Origin: Neobacillus drentensis
GTDB taxonomy: Bacteria > Bacillota > Bacilli > Bacillales > Cytobacillaceae
Assembly: GCF_021560175.1 (NCBI RefSeq)
Contig: NZ_CP091110.1
Coordinates: 1,540,001-1,604,000, forward strand
DNA length: 64,000 nt
Reading direction: 5' to 3'
The translations under genes and the position numbers were made by a program. Positions within the stretch are counted from its first letter, which is position 1. The number at the start of each line of letters is the position of its first letter. Shown one piece after another: positions 54,004-62,661 of this stretch. The notes beneath the pieces are model-generated. The model was not told where the DNA came from. It ran no database searches and worked only from the letters and a program-made list of their open reading frames with translations.

Positions 54004-55062
54004 GTGCTGAACATAAATACGTACTTAAGGTTATTAGGTTTTTTTTTATTAGTTATTTTTGTAAGCGGTTGCGTTTTTGATTCTTCAACTACAGGAAAAT
54101 ATCAAATTATTTATAACGGTGATCAAAAGAAAGTGCAAAAACAAAAAATAAGTAGAAAAGAAGATTACACAATTGCCATTGTTCCGAAAGTAAGTGGGAT
54201 TCCTTATTTTAATGCGGTAAAAGAGGGGGCTATTGAAGCTGGGGCGGACTTAAACCTAAATGTTCTTTTTGAAGGTCCACCTATTGCCGATTGGAAGCAA
54301 CAGCGAAATATTATTGAAGATTTTATTCAAAGAGATGTTGACCTTATTGCAGTTTCAGCCAATGACCCAGAAAGATTAGGGCCTATCTTACAAAAGGCAA
54401 GAGAAAAAGGAATAAAAGTCATTACCTGGGATTCGGATACAGACCCCAAATACCGAGAACTATTCATTAATATGGTGGACCCGGAAAATCTTGGCCGGCA
54501 TTTAATGGATAATTTAGCTTCCCAGATGGGGGAAAAAGGTGAGTATGCAATTTTGACAGGTTCACATGCTGCCGCTAATTTATCAGAGTGGATGAACTAT
54601 ATAATTGAGCAGCAAGAAGAAGTCTATCCCAAAATGACATTAGTAGAAGTAGTTGAGACGGAAGATAATCCCCAAAAATCATACTTGGATGCTGAAAAGC
54701 TATTAAAAACATATCCAGACTTGAAAGGGATATTAGGCAGTTCATCTGTAGGTCCACCTGCAGCTGCACAGGCAGTTCAGGATGTGGGAAAGGCAGGGAG
54801 GGTCACAATTACAGGACTCTCCACACCTAATTTAATGCGGACGTATTTAAAAAATGGTTCATCTCAAATGATCACATTATGGAGTCCTAAAAAGCTAGGT
54901 TATTTAACTGTTAGTTTAGCCAAAGAACTACTTAATGGTGATAAGCTTAAGGATGGTCAGCATATCGCAAAAGTCGGCAACATTAAAATTAAAGGTGACT
55001 CTGTGATTATGGGACTGCCAATTGATTTTACAAGGGAGAATATTGACCAATATGATTTTTAA
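54004..55062 (+). CDS. RbsB-like sugar-binding lipoprotein of a three-component sensor
   Basis: This protein of about 352 residues has a short N-terminus, a hydrophobic segment and lipobox IFVSGC. A periplasmic-binding-protein type 1 domain like ribose-binding proteins follows (YTIAIVPKVSGIPYFNAVKEG, DLIAVSANDPERLGPILQKA, VITWDSDTD, GILGSSSVGPPAAAQAV). No permease is linked; instead a YesM-like kinase overlaps its end. This matches the known XylFII-LytS-type arrangement, in which a lipoprotein binds sugar outside and signals through the kinase. Rhamnose is the likely ligand by context. The start is uncertain: the upstream ATG lies in a terminator, and the best ribosome site GAGGTG (54001-54006) overlaps GTG 54004 and is spaced properly only for ATA 54013. 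Confidence 0.82.
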   Translation: MLNINTYLRLLGFFLLVIFVSGCVFDSSTTGKYQIIYNGDQKKVQKQKISRKEDYTIAIVPKVSGIPYFNAVKEGAIEAGADLNLNVLFEGPPIADWKQQRNIIEDFIQRDVDLIAVSANDPERLGPILQKAREKGIKVITWDSDTDPKYRELFINMVDPENLGRHLMDNLASQMGEKGEYAILTGSHAAANLSEWMNYIIEQQEEVYPKMTLVEVVETEDNPQKSYLDAEKLLKTYPDLKGILGSSSVGPPAAAQAVQDVGKAGRVTITGLSTPNLMRTYLKNGSSQMITLWSPKKLGYLTVSLAKELLNGDKLKDGQHIAKVGNIKIKGDSVIMGLPIDFTRENIDQYDF

Positions 55063-56893
55063 GCTTATTGAAAAAATAAAATTAAGAAACTCCCGGCTAT
55101 CAACGAAACTAATGATTACCTATATTTTGTTAACAGCAATTCCGATGGCGCTATTAGGTGTTCTTGCTTATTATGAATATACAAAATCAATTGAAGAAAA
55201 AGTGGGGGAATATATCCCAAAACTTTTAAAGCAAGCAAATAATAATATTGAAAACAATCTCGGTGAGTTAGAGCGACTCCCGGAATTAATCAATAGTTCA
55301 AGTGACGTTATGTCGATTCTAAGAGATAGCAGCTTTAAGAATCAATCCAAATTACATCAGGACCAATTTGTTGTAGAAAGTTTCTTAACAAGCACTTATC
55401 TTGATAATAGTTCAGAAATCTTGGGGGCGTTCCTTTTATCTAAAAATCGGTCATTTGTGAGCACGCGCTTACCTTATGAGGGATTTAATCTTGAAAATCT
55501 AACTCTACCGTATGGGGAAGAACACGCGTTAGGGGAGAAAGTGGAACTCATCCTGCCTAAACAAGCAAGTTTAGAGTTTGAAGGGAATCCCCCCTACATA
55601 TTACTAATGAAACAGGTTACAGATTTTGATAACAGAAAATCGCTCGGTACCCTCTTTTTAGCCGTTAAATTATCTTTTATTAAAGATGTTTTAGCAGATT
55701 TAGAGGGAGAAAAAAATGCTGCCATGTGGGTCATGGATGATAATGGACAGGTTATTTTTCATACCGATCCCTCAAAAATTGGCTCTGTTTTCAGTGAACT
55801 AAAGGACTATCCGTTGATTAACGGAAGTTTTCAGACAGAGGCAGGTCAAGAAAAAACTCTCATTAGTGTAAATAAATCTGTTCGCCATAAATGGATTTTA
55901 GTTCATAGTATTCCATTAAGATATCTAACGATGGGTACGGATATGGTCCGAAATGTAATCGTTTTAGCTTTTTTTACTCTTGTCATTATTACGAGCCTCA
56001 TATCGGTTTTTCTTGCCTGGACAGTCACCAAACCGATTAAAAAGCTGGGAAATTTAATGCAAGAGGTGAAAGAGGGCAACCTTAGTGTTTCGATTCCGAT
56101 TACTTCAAAAGATGAGGTCGGTACCCTGGCACAGAGTTTTGATTCGATGCTCACAGAAATTAGGGAATTAATTCAAAAAAATTATTCGATTGAAATTCGT
56201 CAAAAAAACGCCGAACTATACGCACTGCAATCGCAAATTAACCCACATTTTATGTACAATACGCTGCAGACGATTAGTATGGCAGTAGAGGATGGTGAAT
56301 CTGAAACGGTCGTTGAAATGGTCACTCTCTTAGGAAGAATGCTTCGTTATTCTTTAAGTAATAAAGAACGACTTGTACCGATTTCCCAGGAAGTCGATCA
56401 TATTCAGGACTTTTTAAAAATTCAAAAATACCGTTTTGAAGAAAGAATTACTTACGGAATTCATACAGAGTTAGATTCAAGCGCCTATTTTACACCCAAA
56501 TTTATTTTACAGCCTATCGTGGAGAATTCTATCAAGTATGGATTGGAGAAAAGGAAAGGGCTTAATATTCAAATTCTAGTAAGAGAAATTATAAATGATC
56601 AAGGAAAAATAGATATTTTATTTTCGCTTCGAGATAATGGTCCAGGCATTAATGAGGAAAAGTTAATAGAATTAAATCACAAATTGCAATCAGATCCCAT
56701 GGGGAAACGAGAGTCCGGTTTTGGTATTTTGAATGTCCATGCCCGGGTGATGATGATGTTCGGAGACCAATATGAATTGAAAGTAAATAGTTCCATTGAT
56801 AAAGGGACAGAGATTACAATAAAAATTCCAGCCATTTTTAAAAGTGAGATTTCAAACTATTTAGGGGCTCAAGAGGATGGTGATGAAAAATGA
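55052..56893 (+). CDS. YesM-family sensor histidine kinase, fourth system
   Basis: This 613-residue kinase has membrane segments at about residues 20-42 and 295-315 with an extracellular region between them. HAMP (TKPIKKLGNLMQEVKEGNLSV), SQINPHFMYNTLQTI with His399, and HATPase motifs VENSIKYGLE, DNGPGINEE and GFGILNVHARVMMMFG follow. It starts inside the end of the binding-lipoprotein gene. I list ATG 55052, but an in-frame TTG at 55043 is closer to AAGGGAG at 55032-55038. The overlap suggests that lipoprotein and kinase form one sensory unit. Confidence 0.9.
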   Translation: MIFKLIEKIKLRNSRLSTKLMITYILLTAIPMALLGVLAYYEYTKSIEEKVGEYIPKLLKQANNNIENNLGELERLPELINSSSDVMSILRDSSFKNQSKLHQDQFVVESFLTSTYLDNSSEILGAFLLSKNRSFVSTRLPYEGFNLENLTLPYGEEHALGEKVELILPKQASLEFEGNPPYILLMKQVTDFDNRKSLGTLFLAVKLSFIKDVLADLEGEKNAAMWVMDDNGQVIFHTDPSKIGSVFSELKDYPLINGSFQTEAGQEKTLISVNKSVRHKWILVHSIPLRYLTMGTDMVRNVIVLAFFTLVIITSLISVFLAWTVTKPIKKLGNLMQEVKEGNLSVSIPITSKDEVGTLAQSFDSMLTEIRELIQKNYSIEIRQKNAELYALQSQINPHFMYNTLQTISMAVEDGESETVVEMVTLLGRMLRYSLSNKERLVPISQEVDHIQDFLKIQKYRFEERITYGIHTELDSSAYFTPKFILQPIVENSIKYGLEKRKGLNIQILVREIINDQGKIDILFSLRDNGPGINEEKLIELNHKLQSDPMGKRESGFGILNVHARVMMMFGDQYELKVNSSIDKGTEITIKIPAIFKSEISNYLGAQEDGDEK

Positions 56894-58539
56894 CAAAAAT
56901 CAAAACGGTTATTGTTGATGATGAGGGAAGAATCCGCCGGGGGATTGAACGAATGGTTCGCTCGTTAGGTGAAGAATGGGAAATCGTCGGTACATTTTCG
57001 GATGGATTAGAAGTTTATGAAGCGGTTTTAAATCATTCAATTTCATTTGACCTGCTTATTTCTGACATTAGGATGCCTGAAATGGATGGATTAACCTTAA
57101 ATAAAAAACTTAAAAGTTATCTTTCATTTCTAACCATTTTTATAAGTGGCTATGATGATTTTGAATATTTGCAAACTGCTCTCCGGGATGGAGCCGTTAA
57201 TTATATCCTGAAGCCGATTGACAAAGAGCAATTTCAAATACAAATGGATGAAGTGAAACAAAAGATTGAGAAGGATTATGAGGAAAAGCAGGAATGGCTT
57301 AGCATCCAAGAAAAAGCATCCCAACTGGAGTATACTAAGCAGCTTCAGCTATTAAGCGAAATGACCTGGAAGGAGGAAAAGGATATTGCTTATCTTGATT
57401 GGATACGGAAGTTTCCAAACGGTTGTTTTCAATTAATTTATATTAGTGTTGACCAGATCTTTTCGCAAACAAGAGAATTCTCACCTGAGGATTGGAAAAC
57501 ATGGTCGAAAGCAGTCGAAGCTATTTTAGTAGAAAAAGTTGCTGCTTTTACTCAAGTTCAAAAGATTAATAGCTGGTGGTGGCGGGGCAGTAAGTTCAGT
57601 TATTGGTTATTAATATCCCGGGAAGACAACGAGGATAATCAAGTGTTTTTATCGTTATCCAGCCGATTTGCTGAAGAGCTTAGAGTTTCCATTCACCAAT
57701 GTACCCCTTTTACAGCATCTATTGCTTTAGGGGATGAATTTAATGATCTAGCTTTATTTTGTATTATGAAAAACCAACTCCTTGCCTTGCTTCAGTTTCG
57801 AATTATTCAAGGAGGGAATCAAGTCTTTCAAGCTGATTTGTTTGAGGGACTCAAGGCTCAAAAATCAAAGGGAATCTCTTCCTCTATCCTAAAGTATACA
57901 GAACAAGTGACCAACTCTTTTACTCAAGGGAGAAAGGATGCCTTACTTCAATCATTACAGGGGTTTTTTCGTGAGATAGAAACGATATCATCACCTGTTA
58001 TGATCAATGAAGCGGTTCATTACCTATTAATCGGGATCGCTAATCATTGGATTGAAAACGATGGTTATAGTGAGGAACCAGACTTACTATCAGATGCCTT
58101 AACTATCACGAATCACGCAGCAAACTTTGTCCAGCTTAAAGATAATGTAAAACTATGGATTTTACATGTCATGGAGAAAATGGCTGATTTGAAAAAAGAA
58201 CGGCAAAATCCTATTCAAGTTGCGAAAGAGTGGATTAGAAATAATCTGGGAGAAAATATTACAATAAAAAAAATCGCACAGCAAGTCTATATGAATCCCA
58301 ACTACTTTTGTGATTATTTTAAAATCCAAACGGGAGAAACGATTTTAGATTATGTCACAACCGCCAGGCTTGAAAAAGCAAAGGAATTACTAGAAAAGAC
58401 AGATTTAAAAATTTATGATATATCCTTATCTGTCGGCTATCAAGATACGAAATATTTTAGTCGTTTATTTAAACAATGGTTAGGTCAAACACCTTCACAA
58501 TTCAGGGATCAGTCCATTAAATTGGCAGCAAACAAATAA
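56890..58539 (+). CDS. YesN-family response regulator, fourth system
   Basis: This 549-residue regulator overlaps the kinase stop by four bases (ATGA). It has the receiver domain (VIVDDEGRIRRGIERM, Asp59 in LLISDIRMPEMDG, LKPID), a long linker, and the AraC-type DNA-binding end (MNPNYFCDYFKIQTGETILDY, DISLSVGYQDTKYFSRLFKQWLGQTPSQFR). It probably activates the rhamnose genes around it, namely the aldolase/reductase operon and the mutarotase/transporter genes; that target set is inferred from position. Confidence 0.9.
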   Translation: MTKIKTVIVDDEGRIRRGIERMVRSLGEEWEIVGTFSDGLEVYEAVLNHSISFDLLISDIRMPEMDGLTLNKKLKSYLSFLTIFISGYDDFEYLQTALRDGAVNYILKPIDKEQFQIQMDEVKQKIEKDYEEKQEWLSIQEKASQLEYTKQLQLLSEMTWKEEKDIAYLDWIRKFPNGCFQLIYISVDQIFSQTREFSPEDWKTWSKAVEAILVEKVAAFTQVQKINSWWWRGSKFSYWLLISREDNEDNQVFLSLSSRFAEELRVSIHQCTPFTASIALGDEFNDLALFCIMKNQLLALLQFRIIQGGNQVFQADLFEGLKAQKSKGISSSILKYTEQVTNSFTQGRKDALLQSLQGFFREIETISSPVMINEAVHYLLIGIANHWIENDGYSEEPDLLSDALTITNHAANFVQLKDNVKLWILHVMEKMADLKKERQNPIQVAKEWIRNNLGENITIKKIAQQVYMNPNYFCDYFKIQTGETILDYVTTARLEKAKELLEKTDLKIYDISLSVGYQDTKYFSRLFKQWLGQTPSQFRDQSIKLAANK

Positions 58540-58551
58540 AAGGTTTGTGAT

Positions 58552-58585
58552 AGTCAAGGAGTATTATTCTCCTTGGCTTTTTTTT
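58552..58585 (+). terminator. Terminator after the fourth system
   Basis: AGTCAAGGAG pairs with CTCCTTGGCT (one wobble), followed by a long T run. Confidence 0.85.
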
Positions 58586-58690
58586 AAACAGATTAAAAAG
58601 TATAAATTGATTAAGATATGTCCAGCTCCAGCGCTTTCTTATTTTGTAATCCCTTTCAAATATCTGAATAATATCACCCCAAACTGAATT

Positions 58691-58719
58691 TTGTCTCCTA
58701 CAAGTAAGCGTTTTATATA
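58691..58719 (+). promoter_or_regulatory. Candidate promoter of the mutarotase gene
   Basis: TTGTCT at 58691-58696 and TATATA at 58714-58719 are 17 bp apart, 44 bases before the ATG. TATAGT at 58722-58727 is an alternative -10. Confidence 0.4.
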
Positions 58720-58763
58720 GGTATAGTTTAACTATAAAAGAAATTATGGAAAGGAAAAATAAT

Positions 58764-59078
58764 ATGATCAGAAAAGCGAGTATCATGTTTGTCCATCGTG
58801 ATTGTTATGATGAATACAAGCGCCGTCATGATGAAATATGGCCAGAGATGGTAGCAGAATTAAAGGTTCATGGTGCACATAATTATTCCATTTTCCTTGA
58901 TAAAGAGACTAGTAGATTATTTGCTTATCTAGAACTCGAGGATGAAGAGAAATGGCTGCAAATGTCTGAAACAACGATCTGTAAAAAATGGTGGGCTTAT
59001 ATGGAGCCACTAATGGAAACAAATGCCGATAATAGCCCTGTTTCTATTAATTTAGAAGAAGTCTTTTATTTAGAATAA
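58764..59078 (+). CDS. rhaM: L-rhamnose mutarotase
   Basis: This 104-residue protein matches L-rhamnose mutarotase, which interconverts the anomers of L-rhamnose in the cytosol. Diagnostic segments are YKRRHDEIWPEMVAELKVHG, NYSIFLDKETSRLFAYLE and CKKWWAYMEPLMETN. ATG 58764 gives exactly the family length and has GGAAAGGA eight bases upstream; an in-frame ATG at 58746 overlaps that site. The MFS transporter gene follows and is probably cotranscribed. Confidence 0.93.
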   Translation: MIRKASIMFVHRDCYDEYKRRHDEIWPEMVAELKVHGAHNYSIFLDKETSRLFAYLELEDEEKWLQMSETTICKKWWAYMEPLMETNADNSPVSINLEEVFYLE

Positions 59079-59167
59079 TTGCCTTCGTACTTTCAATTCG
59101 AGAATTAATGGCAAAAATGAAACCGCGTGCTTATTTGGAGTAAAAATAATTATTAGGAGGTAGTACA

Positions 59168-60469
59168 ATGGCTAAAATTGGTGCTAAAAAAACCACTGGC
59201 TGGAAAGCCACCATATCTGTTGCGATGGCAAACTATATTGAAGCTGGTTCCATTATTGCGGCAGCAAGTAGTTTAACAATGTGGCAGGCATACCTGCATT
59301 TAGATAATATAGCAGTGGGTCTGTTAAGTGCATTAAGTGCGAATGCATTTGGGGCTGCGGTGGGAGCATTGTTTGGTGGTTATTTATGTGACAAATATGG
59401 TCGGAAATTTATTTATACCTATGACCTTCTGGCTTATATGCTTGGAGTTTTATTAATAGCCGTTTCCGTTAACTTTCCAATGCTATTAGTAGGAACCATT
59501 ATAACAGGGATTGCAGTAGGTGCAGGGGTACCAGCCTCATGGACATACATTGCAGAGGAAGCGCCTGCTGATAAAAGAGCTGCACATGTGGGTACTGCAC
59601 AGTTAGCATGGTCGACTGGTCCAGCGATTACCTTTTTACTAGCAGTCTTGCTTGCTCCACTAGGGTTATTAGGAAGCCGAATTATTTTTATCCACTTATT
59701 AATCATTGCATTTATTACATGGTACATCCGACAAGGCTTATCCGAATCAGCGCTCTGGAAAGAGGGTAAAGAACGAGAAGCTAAAGAAGGAATCAGCGAT
59801 AATAAAGGGATCCTAAAACAATTACTCAGTTTAAGACCAAATCGCGAAGCATTATTTCTTTTAATCGGAATTTATTTATTCTGGAATTTAACAGCTGGCG
59901 CGATGGGCTATTTCATGCCATATATTTACCAAAATGTTGGTGGATTAACAGGTACACAAGCGAATTTACTTCAGGTACTTCTCTGGAGTCTAACCGTTGC
60001 AACTACTTATTTTGTATTTATGAAATTAGGAGACAAATTTAGCAGACGTGCATTGTTTGGAATAGGAGCTGTGATGGGCATTGCTGCATGGTTAATTCTA
60101 ACCTTTACGGGAATGAACTGGTTTTCACTCTTTGCTTTTGTTCTACTTTGGGGAAGTGCTGCCGGTTTCGGTGCCCAAGCGTTCTACGGTTTGTGGGCTA
60201 GCGAATTATTTCCAACGAAATACCGTGCTGGTGCTCAAGGTATCATGTACTTCTTAGTAAGACTTGGCATTGCCATCTGGTCATTTATTTTACCAACAGT
60301 TATGGATAAATTAGGATTTAAAACAGCTGGTATTGTAATGCTTGTTTTCTTAGCAATTCATTGTGTCATTGGTATTCTTCTTGCTCCGAATACGAATGGA
60401 AAATCATTAAAACAAATTGAAGAAGAGAGGTTTGGAAAACCAAAAGCAATTAAAGGCAAAGCTATATAA
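59168..60469 (+). CDS. MFS sugar transporter, probably for L-rhamnose
   Basis: This 433-residue major facilitator protein has about twelve membrane segments. The MFS loop motif GGYLCDKYGRKFIYTY lies after the second segment, a long cytosolic loop (GLSESALWKEGKEREAKEG) in the middle, and WASELFPTKYRAGAQGIMYF in the second half. It resembles proton-coupled sugar and inositol porters. TTAGGAGG precedes ATG 59168. It lies directly after rhaM, so uptake of free L-rhamnose is the best guess. The known RhaT proteins belong to another family. Confidence 0.82.
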   Translation: MAKIGAKKTTGWKATISVAMANYIEAGSIIAAASSLTMWQAYLHLDNIAVGLLSALSANAFGAAVGALFGGYLCDKYGRKFIYTYDLLAYMLGVLLIAVSVNFPMLLVGTIITGIAVGAGVPASWTYIAEEAPADKRAAHVGTAQLAWSTGPAITFLLAVLLAPLGLLGSRIIFIHLLIIAFITWYIRQGLSESALWKEGKEREAKEGISDNKGILKQLLSLRPNREALFLLIGIYLFWNLTAGAMGYFMPYIYQNVGGLTGTQANLLQVLLWSLTVATTYFVFMKLGDKFSRRALFGIGAVMGIAAWLILTFTGMNWFSLFAFVLLWGSAAGFGAQAFYGLWASELFPTKYRAGAQGIMYFLVRLGIAIWSFILPTVMDKLGFKTAGIVMLVFLAIHCVIGILLAPNTNGKSLKQIEEERFGKPKAIKGKAI

Positions 60470-60486
60470 TTGAATAATGTTAACTT

Positions 60487-60522
60487 AACCTGGGTTCAAC
60501 TTTTCGTTGGTCCAGGTTTTTA
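60487..60522 (+). terminator. Terminator after the MFS gene
   Basis: AACCTGG and CCAGGTT pair, with inner CAAC/GTTG, followed by TTTT. Confidence 0.7.
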
Positions 60523-60621
60523 AATTTAAAGTTCCTGCATTTATTTTTCAGGTAGTTCCCCCTAATATGATATGATTTGGCTTAAATAAGAAAAATTGTA
60601 TTTAGAAAAAGGTGAGTCAAA

Positions 60622-61596
60622 TTGAACCAGGACCTTTTAGACGAGCTTCTCGAGGAAACGGATGAAGAAAAACTCATTCTCGATCAGCGCAAGAATGTAA
60701 GTAAAGAACTTTACACAAGTAAGACAAACTTTATTATAGAGAGTGAAAAATTCCTTAGTAAAGACAAAATGATCATGGTGCGAAAGCACACCCGTTTTGT
60801 GGATTTCCCTTTGCATAAGCACGACTATATTGAGATTAATTATGTCTATAATGGTGAACTGAAGCAAACGGCCGGAGGCAGACCCATTACCTTGAAAAAA
60901 GGGGAATTGTTATTACTAAATCAGCATATTGAACATGAAATTAAAGCATGTGCCAAAGAGGATATCGTTATAAACTTTATCATTCGTCCTGCCTTTTTTG
61001 ATTTTATTTTTTCGTTCCTAAATTCAGGTAACATTGTGAGTGATTTTCTAATCAGCGGTCTCTATAACAACACGCAAAATGGACAATTCCTGTATTTTAA
61101 AGTGGCTGATGTTGAGCCTATCCAGGATTTGATTGGGAAAATTATTTATGAAATCATGCATCCTTCTGCTTTTTCTGAATCCACCATTAAGCTTTATATG
61201 GGTCTATTGATGATTGAGCTGATAAAGAATACGGACCTGGTGGAAAGAAAAGAAGATGCATCGATGAATCACTATTTAGTGGTCGAGTCGCTTCAATACA
61301 TTGAAGAACATTACAAAAATGCCTCTTTATATGAGTTGGCTGGTAAACTAAATCAATCTCACTATGGGCTAAGTAAAACAATAAAAAAAGCAACCTCTCA
61401 TACCTTCAAAGAATTTCTACAGGAAAGACGGTTAGGAAAAGCAAAAGAATTATTAGAGACTACTGATATGTCCATTTCTTCAGTTGTAGAAGAGGTCGGC
61501 TATGATAATATCAGCTATTTTTATCGTATTTTCAAAGGAAGGTATGGCCAGACACCAAAAGAATTCAGAGAACAGGCAGGAAAAGAGAAAACATAA
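60622..61596 (+). CDS. AraC-family regulator with N-terminal cupin domain
   Basis: This 324-residue regulator has an N-terminal cupin-like sugar-sensing domain (about 45-140; FPLHKHDYIEINYVYNGEL, KKGELLLLNQHIEHEI) and a C-terminal AraC-type DNA-binding domain (YGLSKTIKKATSHTFKEFLQ, VEEVGYDNISYFYRIFKGRYGQTPKEFR). The start is TTG 60622, seven bases after AAAAAGGTGAG. It resembles RhaR/RhaS-like or melibiose-type activators. The next gene, an aldo/keto reductase, is a possible target, and the rhamnose genes upstream are another. There is no receiver domain, so it should respond to a small molecule directly. Confidence 0.87.
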   Translation: MNQDLLDELLEETDEEKLILDQRKNVSKELYTSKTNFIIESEKFLSKDKMIMVRKHTRFVDFPLHKHDYIEINYVYNGELKQTAGGRPITLKKGELLLLNQHIEHEIKACAKEDIVINFIIRPAFFDFIFSFLNSGNIVSDFLISGLYNNTQNGQFLYFKVADVEPIQDLIGKIIYEIMHPSAFSESTIKLYMGLLMIELIKNTDLVERKEDASMNHYLVVESLQYIEEHYKNASLYELAGKLNQSHYGLSKTIKKATSHTFKEFLQERRLGKAKELLETTDMSISSVVEEVGYDNISYFYRIFKGRYGQTPKEFREQAGKEKT

Positions 61597-61623
61597 CGGG
61601 CATTAATGAAAGTTTGAATAAAT

Positions 61624-61651
61624 GGTACACGCTTTCATTGTGGGGTATAAT
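61624..61651 (+). promoter_or_regulatory. cre-like site and -10 box before the aldo/keto reductase gene
   Basis: GGTACACGCTTTCA at 61624-61637 matches the cre consensus with two mismatches and covers the -35 position. TATAAT is at 61646-61651. Confidence 0.4.
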
Positions 61652-61679
61652 GAAGGGAAAGTAGAAGGGAGGATTTTAG

Positions 61680-62600
61680 TTGAAATACATAAGCATTGCA
61701 AATACAGATCTTCAAGCATCAAACATTATTATGGGGAATATGCGCTTGCCACAACTTTCTATTGCTGAAGCAGAGACCTTAATACGTTCTGCCATGGAAG
61801 AGGGAATTAATTTCTTTGATCACGCTGATATCTATGGGAAGGGTAAATCGGAGGAGATTTTTTCTGAAGCAATTCAAATGAATTCTTCCATTCGCGAAAA
61901 GATGATTTTACAGAGTAAATGCGGCATTCGTAATGGCTACTTTGATTTTTCAAAAGAGCATATTATTGAATCAGTGGATGGAATCTTAGAGAGGTTAAAT
62001 ACCGAATATCTTGATATTCTCCTCCTTCATCGTCCTGATCCATTAATGGAACCTGCTGAGGTAGCAGAAGCATTTGAAGAACTCCACACGAGCGGGAAGG
62101 TTAGATATTTTGGAGTTTCCAATCATAATCCTGCTCAGGTAGAACTATTGCAAAAGTACACTTCACATAAGTTAGTTGTGAATCAACTACAGTTGAGTAT
62201 TGCCCATACACCAATAATTGATTCAGGGGTTACCCTTAACATGAAGGTGGACCAAGCGATTAACCGCGACATGAGTGTTTTGGAGTATTGCCGTTTAAAC
62301 GACATTACCATCCAGGCCTGGTCGCCTTACCAGCATGGCTTCTTTGGCGGGTCTTTTTTAGGTGATTTAGAGCACTATCCGGAGCTGAACGAGGTAGTCG
62401 ACAGTATCGCCGCAAAATATGGTGTGACCAATACAGCCATTGCGACGGCATGGATCACACGGCACCCGGCTAACATTCAGGTGGTGCTTGGAACAACTAA
62501 AATTGAACGCCTCAAAGACGCGTGTCAAGGCTCTGATATTCGATTAACAAGAGAAGAATGGTATCAGATATATAAAGCTGCAGGCAATATGATCCCATAA
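61680..62600 (+). CDS. Aldo/keto reductase, YdhF-like
   Basis: This 306-residue cytosolic oxidoreductase has the aldo/keto reductase barrel. Catalytic residues are visible in NFFDHADIYGKGKSEEIF (Asp and Tyr), MILQSKCGI (Lys) and DILLLHRPDP (His). The NADPH-binding end is seen in VVLGTTKIERLKDACQ. It resembles E. coli YdhF. The start is TTG 61680, seven bases after AAGGGAGG. A possible cre site and a TATAAT box precede it. The substrate is unknown; a sugar or short aldehyde is plausible in this region. Confidence 0.87.
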   Translation: MKYISIANTDLQASNIIMGNMRLPQLSIAEAETLIRSAMEEGINFFDHADIYGKGKSEEIFSEAIQMNSSIREKMILQSKCGIRNGYFDFSKEHIIESVDGILERLNTEYLDILLLHRPDPLMEPAEVAEAFEELHTSGKVRYFGVSNHNPAQVELLQKYTSHKLVVNQLQLSIAHTPIIDSGVTLNMKVDQAINRDMSVLEYCRLNDITIQAWSPYQHGFFGGSFLGDLEHYPELNEVVDSIAAKYGVTNTAIATAWITRHPANIQVVLGTTKIERLKDACQGSDIRLTREEWYQIYKAAGNMIP

Positions 62601-62613
62601 GTTATAGGAACAG

Positions 62614-62643
62614 AAAACGGGCTGAATCATTTCAGCCCGTTTT
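62614..62643. terminator. Bidirectional terminator
   Basis: AAAACGGGCTGAA and TTCAGCCCGTTTT form a perfect 13-bp stem with a 4-base loop between convergent genes. Confidence 0.9.
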
Positions 62644-62661
62644 GAATGGAATCATCTTTTT

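Noticed and set aside
58620..58680. Possible riboswitch or leader RNA before rhaM
   Set aside because: No conserved paired structure or known aptamer core was visible; the segment is simply a spacer after a terminator.
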